Source: Neostapfia colusana
Taxonomy: Eukaryota; Streptophyta; Magnoliopsida; Poales; Poaceae
NCBI GenBank assembly: GCA_030760725.1
Contig: JASWHV010000008.1
Location: 54,473,671-54,537,670, forward strand
DNA: 64,000 nt
Direction: 5' to 3'
Positions 36,308 to 45,537 of the stretch are shown one piece after another. Position 1 is the stretch's first letter, and every line of letters begins with the position of its first letter. The notes under the pieces are model-generated. The model was not told where the DNA came from. It worked only from the letters and a program-made list of their open reading frames with translations, and searched no databases. A program made the position numbers and the translations under genes.

Positions 36308-39300
36308 TGTGACGCCCACAATTCCGTGGAAAACCACAGAACCGAGAACTGATGCATATGTGTGCCCAGGATGTTCATCACACATACACATATGTTCCAC
36401 AAACTGAATTCAGAATATATATTACCACAAATAACAGGGTTTGATTACAATGTCTCATGAGTCTTGGACTCATGCTAACAGCAGAAGTCTTAATTAAGCT
36501 GCGGAAGTCTAAATCTAGCAGTGGAAGTCTTCTAACTAGTGTGGAAGCAAACTAAGCAGCAGCAGCAGCAGCTCCATCTCTACTCCATCCCCATAGGCAA
36601 GGTTGAGGACAGATTACACGGCTAATGCTCCACCTGGTCTTCATAGTAATCTTCTCCTGTTGCTGATGATGAAATAATAATGCAAGTTTGAGTACAATGA
36701 TGTACTAAGCAAGTGTGGGAAAATATGATATGTAACTCACAACAAGGTAGGTATAAAAAGACTCATTGCAGAAAGCAAAGTTATTTATCAAAACCACGAT
36801 AAAACAGCAACTTAACTTTAAGTGAGCGTAATCCCAACATGTATTAAAATACCAATCATACCTCCATTATGTTCATCACTTTCCATGTCCCAACCAGACA
36901 TTAATCAACTTCATTCTTGCTCACGAATACCTTCTTGTATTCGCTAGCATCTCAGGAATACCATCTCGTATTCGCTACCATTTCATTTCATATACAATTC
37001 CGTCTCACACCGAGACCAATCTCGTTGCCACGACTCAATAGTCATGCAACCAATCTTATCACCCGGACTCAACAGTACCGAAAACCAAACCATAACCAAA
37101 CCATAACCAAAACCATCCAAAACCATCCCAAAATAACCATCCAACTAATCATGGAAGTTGGCCAGGTGCTCGTGACCGTAAGCTCGGCTATCATAATAGT
37201 TTTAGACTCTGCAGAGTTTGTACCACTTTACCCACAAGTTTGTGATTTCATCACCCGTCGGCGACTGTAGAACCTCCATTATACCAGTACACAACCATTG
37301 GTGTATGGTCAAGAGATCACAAAATATCCTTTACAAAGGATCTGCTAGATGTATGGACTCACTAAGGTTTCACCGGCAGGCTAGAATCTCCAATTCTCCC
37401 ACCCACGGGCCCCCTCTTGTGCCATGCAGTTTCCAGGGCAGTCCTCACTCGACTCCCATTCCCCGCGCCTTCCACGGACCATAACAATCTAGTAACTTAC
37501 CTAATTAGTCAGCTAAGCTGCACCCATACTTGGCCTTGTGGTGGCACTGATATCCTGGCGTGTGCTCGCATGAACCGGTCCTTAGATCTACGGCAAGTAA
37601 CCACCATCTCATTCTACCTCATTCACAAACCCAGGCTTGCCTAGATCTCCCTCCGATCAATGTTCTTTAACATCAGTTTCTCATTATCATTACGAGTGCA
37701 GTTAGCTTGACACATCTATCTCCCTTCCCAATCCTATGGACTCAGCGAAGCATAAAAGCAAAAACCATACCCGACTCATAAACTTCCCTGGCGACAAGGG
37801 TGGTTTAACCAAAACTAGTGAACTCCTATAAAAGGGTTTCCCATCATGTTTGACTTAGCACACACACCTTTTTGCAAAAACAAAATAGTTTCCCAAAACA
37901 TAGGATCAATATGGTCAAGGGGCACTTGCCTTGTTCTTGCGGTTCCTGTTGCTCTGGGATCTCGAAACCTTGTTGTTGCAGCTCGTCGTAGACGGCTCCA
38001 TGAGCTTGTCCTTCTATACACGATCACGCACATACAAGATTCATAACAATCAATATCATGCACAAACTCTACTTTAAGATGCAATGATGCATATGCATGA
38101 TAATCCTATGGTGCAGTTTTTATTAGATCTACCTTACGACCTTCTTGGTCTCGGGGTCCTTCTCCTAGCAAGAAAGATCATTGGGCTCTTTTCCGGCGAT
38201 CTCCCGCGACCGAACTCAGGCGAAGGGTTTACTCGGCGAGTTTGGGGCTAGGGCTTCTAAGTTGTCGGCTCAGAGAAGATGTTACGACCAAGGGGTTTGT
38301 TTCGGGTTCTATTTATAAGAGGGAAACGAAGGGTTCATATCTGATTGGACTTCGAATAAGAGTCCTATTCAAACTGTTTTTGAATCTTAACAACTTATCT
38401 CTTGCATATTTGGTAACATTGTGGAAGTCGTGTCGGTTTTCTCAGTACCGGGGATTCCCACGCATACAGAAGAAAAACCGCTTCAGAATCGCGTCCTTAT
38501 GCAGTGATGAGCTCCGGAAGCTCCACGTGTCCATCGGGGCCTGGTTTCCCTTTTCCGCAAAGACGAGCTCCGGTTGTGCCGCGTGTCAAGCAGTGAGACC
38601 TCGTTCTTTCTCAGAGGCGGGCTCCACGTGCGCCACGTATCCTGGTGGGCCGGGACATCCTCTCTATTTAGAGAAGCGCTCTGCGCACGCCACGTGTTAG
38701 CGCCGGACCTCCCCTCTCTTCGGAGGTGGCTCCGGGTGTGCCATGTGTCCTAACGGCGCTAGACTTCCTTTCTTCTCAGAGACGAGCTCCGAGGTTGACA
38801 CGTGTCCAACAGTGACAGACCTCCCGGAGATAAGCTCCGGAGGTGACACATATCTAGTAGTGTCAGACCTCCCGGAGGTGAGCTCCGGAGGTGACACGTG
38901 TCCAATAGGACCGGACCTCTAGGAGGTGAGCTCCGAGAGCGACATGTTTCTAGCGGGGCCGGACCTCTCGGAGGTGAGCTCCGAGAGCGACACGTGTCCC
39001 GCGCGGCTGGCCTTGCTTCTCCGCAGAGGCTAGCTCCGGGGTAACACATGTCCCACGGGGTCGGACCCCTCCCCATTTGCGGAGATGAGCCTTGAGACTG
39101 CCACGTAGTCATTTTAGTGGCGGACCTCTCCCCATTTGCGGGGATGAGCTCCGGACACACCACGTGGCCAGCGGCCCGCGAAAAATGTCTACGACGCTAT
39201 AGGCAAACTGGAATTGGCTCCTTTTGGCTATCTTTTGATTCTTCTCTGTTTCAATCTTATAAAAATGTTTATGAAACATGAATATATGCAGAAATAAAAA

Positions 39301-39314
39301 ACGAGGGTGTCACA
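36308..39314 (-). repeat. Element C, 3' LTR
   Basis: 3007 bp, about 180 bp shorter than the 5' copy because a segment equivalent to 55995-56206 is deleted near 38118. U3 carries the G-box array (38525-39180); the TATA box (TATAAATA on the minus strand) is at 38310-38317. Confidence 0.9.
38525..39180 (-). repeat. Tandem G-box repeat array in U3 of the C 3' LTR
   Basis: About 13 imperfect units of 40-65 bp, each with an ACGT-core site or its decayed form (ACACGTGTCC, CCACGTGTCC, CCACGTGG) beside CGGACCTC and GAGCTCCG. The array lies upstream of the TATA box in the orientation of C. It is matched by 56590-57255 in the other LTR. Confidence 0.85.
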
Positions 39315-39335
39315 AATCTACCCCTCTTAAATTGA
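39315..39335 (-). other. Polypurine tract of element C
   Basis: Minus strand TTTAAGAGGGGTAGATT adjoins the 3' LTR at 39314. Confidence 0.8.
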
Positions 39336-39401
39336 ATCTCGCCCTTGAGATTCGATAGTAGAGAATAAATGAGGGAATTCTGTCTTGAGGTATTCTTCAC
39401 G

Positions 39402-40810
39402 CTCCTTTCAGCACATTGGATTACTCCGTTGTGCTTGCTTAACCAATCCATACCGAGTATTACGTCAAGCCCTTGGGAATCCAAGACAATGAGGTTGGCA
39501 AGGAAGTCTACCCCCTTATTTTAAGTCTTACTTTCGGACATACTATATTAGTCCTCATCTCTCCACCGAGAGAATTAACCAACATAGCACAATTTAAGTG
39601 TGATATGGGTAGATTATGCTTGGCAACATACTTGGATGATATGAAGGAATGTGATGCTCCAGAATCAAATAAAATGGTTGCTGGGTTGGAGTTGGCAAGG
39701 AACATACCAATTACGACATCCTCAGCCTGTTGTGCTTCCTCAGCAGAGACATGGTTCACGTTGCCGCGAGCATAGTACTGCTGTCCACGGTTTCCTTGAT
39801 TGTCCCCTCCGTTCGGCCGCGGGTTCTGCTTGGGCACGTTGCCTTGCTGTCCAGGACCTTTCCTCGGGCACTGGCTCGCGAAGTGTCCTGTTTCCCCGCA
39901 GGCAAAGCATGCCCTGTTGCCAACGGCAGCAGGTACGTTGGGGCGGGGGTTTTTGAACAGGAGCGCCTATGTTGGGTCGGGGCACAGGAGGCAAAGGCAC
40001 ACGAGGTGCTTGTGCAACGGGTCGTTGCTGTGGTGGCTGACTAGGGCGGTATGCAGGAGCGGTCGATCCATACTGTGATGCAGATGGGGGCATGTACCGA
40101 GGTCGTACGTTGCTCCCTTGTGGCTGGTATGGCATCTTCCTCTTGCCCTCTCGCTCGATCTCTCGGATCTTGCTTTCAACCACTATAGCCTTGTCAACCA
40201 GCTTCTGGAAGCTCGCGTTGTCATTGTTGAGGAGCTGAACCTGGATCTCATTGTTCAACCCTCTCATGAACAGGTACTGCTTCCGTTGGTCCGAGTTGAC
40301 ATCTTCGGGGGCGTACCGGGACAGTTGCGTGAACTTGTTGAGATACTCATTCACGCTTTTTTGTCCTTGGCAGAGACCTTCGAACTCCTGTTTCTTGAGC
40401 ATCATTACACCAGCAGGGATGTAATGAGAGCGGAAACTCTCCTTGAACTCAGTCCAAGTGATTGTCTCCGGGTCAACATGAGCATTGCACAGGGCATCCC
40501 ACCAGTCAGCGGCAGCTCCCATGAGTTGGTGCGACGCAAAAAGAACCTTCTCTCGGTCATTGCACTGCACTATGGCAAGCTTCTTCTCCATGGATTTCAA
40601 CCAGTCGTCGGCCTCCATGGGGTCGTTAGCTTGAGCAAAGGTGGGTGGTTGAGTCCTCATGAACTCTCCCAGTCTGTTATGAGCTGGCGGTGGTGGTGGC
40701 GGTGGTGCCGGAACGGAGTTGTTGTTGTTGGCCTGCAACTGACCCGAAGTTTGGATCATGGTTTGCATAAGTTGATTTTGCATGGCCATCAACCGTTCCA
40801 GGTTGTTCTC
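39402..40810 (-). pseudogene. Element C gag-protease, 3' part, frameshifted and truncated
   Basis: Continues the gag begun at 53576 across the B2 insertion. The Gag domain is well kept: AADWWDALCNAHV and FRSHYIPAG. A frameshift near 39945 falls before the zinc knuckle; protease with LFDSGASHSF follows at 39508-39837, then a shift near 39505, then GMDWLSKHNGVIQCAERS. Right after this, at about 39402, the sequence jumps to the end of pol (EFPHLF-like region) before the polypurine tract. The shared CGTG at the junction suggests a microhomology deletion. No RT or integrase is present, so mobility would need proteins from another copy. Confidence 0.88.
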
Positions 40811-41214
40811 TGTAACACCCCAAATTTTGATTCAAAACCCTAAACCATTTTCAGAGGGGAATTTAAAAATTTTTGGACGTGTTGCATGTTTTGCAAAAAT
40901 TCAAATTCAAACTGGAATTCAAATTAGACTCAAAACAGAAAAGAAATGGAAAAAGAAAAAGAGAAAACGGGAAAAACCGGCCAGTGGGCCGAAACCCGCC
41001 AGCCGGCCCAGTTTCCCCCGCGCCAGCCCGCAGCCGCGCGCCCGCGCTATCCCTCACAGACAGGTGGGACCCACCTGTCATCCCTAACCCCGCGACCCCG
41101 GACTCTCCCGCGTGCGCACGATCTTAACCGATCGAAAAACCGCGTCCCTCAGCCCGAATTCCGGTCCCAGAAGAATCAAACTCGATCACAACTGACCCAC
41201 CGCCCTTCCCCGGC

Positions 41215-41222
41215 TATAAAAA
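41215..41222 (+). promoter_or_regulatory. TATA box of the B2 5' LTR
   Basis: TATAAAAA in CCCCGGCTATAAAAACCCC, about 405 bp into the LTR; identical at 50457-50464 in the 3' LTR. Confidence 0.8.
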
Positions 41223-41327
41223 CCCCAGCCCCGATCAGTTTTTCCCACGCGATCACCGATTTTCACTCCGGTGAGCACCGAGACTTCGCCGGTGAATTCT
41301 GGCCGATCTAAGCTCGGAAACTCTGAT

Positions 41328-43988
41328 CTAACTCGCTGGTCTTGATCCACCGCCTCCGGGGAGCTTTGCAGGTGCAGAAAACTCGGAGAATTACGGTGTA
41401 AACACAGCGCCGACGAGCTTCGCCGTGGTTTTGCCTCGGACCTCGCCGCCGATCACTTTCCAGGACCCCCGAGCTCGAGAAAACCCCCGAGGTGAGATCC
41501 CTGACCTCCCCTCTACCGATCTATGCCATAAGATCACAGTTCTAGGCAGAATTCTCGCAGATCTGAAACTTTCCGGCGAGATCGCCGCTTCCCGCCGCCG
41601 TGCGCCGCCGGCAGCGCCGCCCGCGCTCGATCACAGCGACGTGGCCGCTTGTGCGCCGTTTATTTTAAATCGCACGGTAGACTTTAAAACCCCGCGTACC
41701 GGTTCGATGTTATAATCTCAGCCGTCGGTTTAAAATCGGACGGTCCACGTCAGCCCCGCATTATAAAGACTGGAATTCTTACGTGCTACCCCCTGGGGTT
41801 CTCTGGAAATAAGAGCTAGCCCCGGAAACTTCTTATCTAGCCCCTGGAACTCCAGAAAATCATGTAAATTCATTTAAAAATCAGTTTTAGCACCTGGACT
41901 TAATAAAAATTAGGAAAAACACCTCTGATAAGTGTAGCTAGACCCCTGGAAATTATGAAAATAATATTATAGACCCTGTAATGGGGTGAGTTCATTATTT
42001 TAGCCCTGTTTAGTATTTAATTTAGAAAATTGAATATGTAACTAGTGTTTAAAAATAAAAAAAGTGGGACAAACATAATTGTCAAAATTAATTAAAAGCT
42101 TTCTCAGTACTTGGAAAACTTTGGAGTGAGATAAAATTATATTTTGGGCTGAAATGAATCTGTTTCATTTATTAATCACATTATTTAGTATAGGGACACA
42201 TTTTTAAGTAAAGAATAGCTATAGAAAAATAGGGAAAATAAATATGAAATAGTTTACATCAGAGGCCAAGGTCAAAATATGTTATTCAATTATTTAGGAC
42301 CAAAACCTATACTGTTTAGATGATGTGTATTACTAATTTCATAATAAAATACACAATTATGCATAGGAATATAAATCTGAAAATATAGCAACTAGTAAAT
42401 GACAAATGGAATTTTTAAAATTTAAAGAGTTCAGTTTAGGGTTGATAGAAATTATGAAGACACATATGGAGAAGAAAAATACTTTTCTTACATACTTGGT
42501 AGTTTTATATAAGGAATTTATTTAAAACTGAAACACACACATATATATATATATATAGTATGTAAGTATAAATATGAACACCAAAGTAGGAATCATACAC
42601 ATATAAATAAAAGTGTGTGCAAGCCACAGATCAACACACAAAGTGACCACAACACATATAATGGTGAATGAATTTCATAAATATGAATGTGTGGTTTGTA
42701 TGAAGTAAGAAGTGTGAACTATGTATTATGATTGTTGTTTTTCTTTTGCTATGTGTGATGGTATGAAGTAGAACCTGTTCAAGAGCAAGTTATTCCTTTC
42801 CAAGATCAGGACTACCCATTTCAAGAGCAGCAAGAAGGAGGCAAGTGTCCTTGACCACTTTGATCCTATGCTAGGATGTGTAGCTAGAGTTATTTGCATT
42901 GTCAATTTAAATATGAAACCCATGATAGGAAGTTTCCCTAGAATTGCATTACCTTGTTTCCTTGTAGCTTGGGTTGGGATTTATTTTAACATGTCATTTA
43001 TTATTATGCATATGCTTAGAATGGGATAATTGAGATATGAGATCATCAGTTTATTTTACCATACTCTTGAATGAGATATTGGGAGTTATGTAGAGGTAGG
43101 TATCAAGGCAAGTTGGATGTTTTGGTTGTGTGCTGAGTGCACGAGACTCGGGTTTGTGTTTAGTACTTGCCTGGATCCTAAGGACCGGTTCATGGAGCAT
43201 GTAACCCGGCTTTACAGTGCCAACCACATGCTGAGATGGGGCAGCTTGGCCAATTAATTAGGTGTATCCCCGGCGTAGTATGGGTGTGTTGGATGGTGCG
43301 GGGAGTAGGTGTCAGCTGGACTACCATATGAACCGCAAGGCTCAAGAGGGGGCCACTGCAGCGGGGTTGGAGCCTCTTGTATGCTGTTAGGGGTGAAACC
43401 TCAGTGGGACCACGCTCGTCGGGAATCCCTTTGTAAAGGCTTCGTAGTGATCTCCTGGCTACACACCTGGGAAGTGTGAATGTGGTTCGTAGCCACTGGC
43501 ATAATGGAGGTTCTTTTAGTCCACCCGGCAACGGGGGATGAAATCACTACATGTGGGTACAGTGGTACAAACTCTGCAGAGTCAAAACTGTCTTGACAGC
43601 CGTGCTCACGGTTAAGAGCGGCCTGGACTTATTCATGGTTAGAGGAGTGATGGTTTTTGGAAGTTGTGGATGTTAAGCGGGGAGCTTAACATTGGAAATG
43701 ATGTTATGGTTATTAGATTATGATGATGGGATGGGAGATTGGGACCATTTCACCTGTGTAGTAATGTAGGTGCTTAATAAGCTAAGGTAATAGGTAGTAA
43801 TTGCGTAGTGCTTTAACCATGAGTTCAATCTCTCCTTGATTCTAGCCATGCATGATATAATTTTCCCACACTTGCTGAGTACCGTTGGTACTCAACCTTG
43901 CATATTTGTTGGTTTATATTGCTGCTCAGGTCAAGATAATGAGGTGGTGTATAATGACCAAGACTTTGGACCCGAGGAAGGTTTTTAG
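41328..43988 (+). other. Candidate three-exon reading frame inside the B2 5' LTR
   Basis: Exon 1 is open from a TAA near 41325 to 41491 and ends CCCCGAG|GTGAGATCC. Exon 2 is 42772-42840 (69 nt), after GAAGTAG and before AG|GCAAGTGTCC, the GC-AG donor consensus. Exon 3 is 43930-43988 (59 nt), after GGTTTATATTGCTGCTCAG, ending TTTTAG. The phases join (1 and 1) without a stop, giving a Gln/Glu/Asp-rich peptide with VIPFQDQDYPFQEQQ in exon 2 and VVYNDQDFGPEEGF in exon 3. The same lengths and phases occur in both B LTRs. No in-frame ATG was found in exon 1, so the start is unresolved. Splicing is inferred. Confidence 0.5.
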
Positions 43989-44239
43989 GTTCATGAAGAC
44001 CCCCGGGCAACGCCTGTGATGGAGCCCTAATGAATAATATTCCGCTGCTAGTTTATTTACTTGTGATGAACTTATTATTGTCCATCGAGACATTTACTAT
44101 GTAAGACTTACTTATATTCGACACCTGGCTTGTAATAAATGATGCTTCACTATTTGTCATCACATGTATGAGAAAATGATCCTGGCATACATGTGATATT
44201 CACTTGGTTGTTCTTCGGAAAAACCGGGTGTGACAGAGG

Positions 44240-44259
44240 TGGTATCAGAGCCAAGGTTG
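44240..44259 (+). other. Primer binding site of element B2
   Basis: TGGTATCAGAGCCAAGGTTG, matching initiator tRNA-Met, four bases after the 5' LTR. Confidence 0.93.
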
Positions 44260-44280
44260 CCCGTAGGAACGTGGACCTAG

Positions 44281-44456
44281 GTAGAAATGGACGTATTTAA
44301 GGGCCCTATTTTCTTAAAAACTATTTTCCAAGGTGGGGGTTGAAGAGTGTTATTTTAAGGAGTCATTTTCTTCATCTTACCCCAAATTTTCCTTCAAAAT
44401 GAGATTTTTGTTTAAAAAGTTTATCTAACCTAATTTTTAAATTCCTTTTGTTTTAG
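44281..44456 (+). other. Candidate leader intron before ORF0 (B2)
   Basis: CCTAG|GTAGAAATGG at 44276-44290 and TTCCTTTTGTTTTAG ending at 44456, immediately before the ORF0 ATG. The second acceptor-like TTGATTCTGCCAG ends at 45537, immediately before the gag ATG. Confidence 0.55.
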
Positions 44457-45236
44457 ATGGTTCGCATGATTCGCACTGCTCGCAAGTCCACGGGAGGGAG
44501 AGTTCCCGTAGTTGCCCTTGCCGAAAGAGAGGAGAGTCGCCCCGTGACGTACCTTTCCTACGGATTGGCAGTAGGAGACTTGTTGCGCCGTCTTCGGCGT
44601 ATGCTCGAAGCCGCCGGCAATACGGGCAAGCTAATCATCCACTATAACTCCACCAGGACCATCCGTGAGAAGAGGGAAGAATGGAGTTCGGAGATGAGGA
44701 TTATACACTAGAATCAGCTGCTTAAGATTCACCACTCTCCAGCTTGTCGAGCAACACAAGTTGACGCGGAGAAAGATGTCACCTGGGAGGCCATCACCTG
44801 CCAGAGTCACATCTATCATCGCCACTTGGATAAAACTGAGTACATGTATGTCCTCCAACGTGAGAGTGGTACCACGGAGTACAAGTACCCACCGGTGCAG
44901 CAAGGGACTTCCCATGAGCACATGGACTTGTGCTTGGAGGATGCTGCTATGCTCAGCACTCGACTGCAGGAGTGTCAACAAGAGCTTCAGGATGTCCGAG
45001 ACAACCTAAAGGAAACGGAGGCGTTGCTGCGAGCTTGCTTAAAGGCGAGAGAAAGAGGAGATGGGAATGAACTGTGTGTCACCGTGAATGATACATGGAC
45101 TCCTGACTCCCCGGATCGCCGAGCGATCAGGCGTCGTCGCACTTCTCCACCAGCAGCCTCCCCACCCAAAGCAGAGTCAGAAGGTAGCCGAAATGAGGAG
45201 GAAGATCCCGAGGAGCCAGCTCAAGAGGACGAGTAG
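44457..45236 (+). pseudogene. ORF0 of B2, one nonsense codon
   Basis: 260 codons, stop included, with a single in-frame TAG at 44709-44711 (B has GAA there). The N-terminus is basic (RKSTGGRVPVVALAERE). The middle (residues about 76-112) holds CRATQVDAEKDVTWEAI, which aligns with TWRATRAEAIDAAAWEAL in A; SGTTEY follows as SGTREI does in A. Residues about 160-200 are a Leu/Glu/Arg-rich helix. The C-terminus has TWTPDSP and an acidic end. It lies between primer binding site and gag. It is no known Gag or Pol domain; the role is unknown. Confidence 0.72.
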
Positions 45237-45537
45237 TGTAGAGTCTTTCCCCTAGCTAGCAAGAGGTCGAGTAGTCGAGTCGTTACGTAGTTAATGGTGT
45301 GATGATGCTTGGTGTGTGACGTGAGTTGTGGAAGCCATTAGCAATTGTCCACAGCCTCGTCTTCAGATTGTTTTGCTTTGGTGTGTGAACCCACAGGAAT
45401 TAATAGTGCATTTATTTGGTGTGAGATATAAACCCTCGTAAAATTTTAACAAAGCCTCAACACCTCAAAGTACCAACAAATGAAAGTAGTAAGATGATAC
45501 TAAATGGTATCAAATTAACATTTGTTGATTCTGCCAG

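Larger units (their letters stand above)
40811..44235 (+). repeat. Element B2, 5' LTR
   Basis: TGTAACACCCC to GGTGTGACA. It holds U3 with a TATA box, a GC-rich leader, the three exon-like segments (up to 41491, 42772-42840, 43930-43988), an (AC)n(AT)n microsatellite at 42533-42558, the conserved block at 43270-43610 and the hairpin at 43876-43894. Confidence 0.97.

Noticed and set aside
38800..39170. Regularly spaced repeats resembling a CRISPR array
   Set aside because: The units are contiguous degenerate tandem repeats with varying spacers in a plant LTR, and the same array is in the other LTR of the element.
42533..42558. (AC)n(AT)n tract as a special regulatory element
   Set aside because: An ordinary microsatellite, present in both B2 LTRs but not in the B LTRs.
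43190..43531. A 113-codon open frame antisense to the LTR, present in B-type LTRs (also 8392-8733, 10519-10860, 21001-21342)
   Set aside because: It overlaps the conserved palindromic LTR core, so nucleotide conservation explains it. The frame is 96 codons in the B2 3' LTR, and A, C and D show only a partial match. No start context or promoter was seen.
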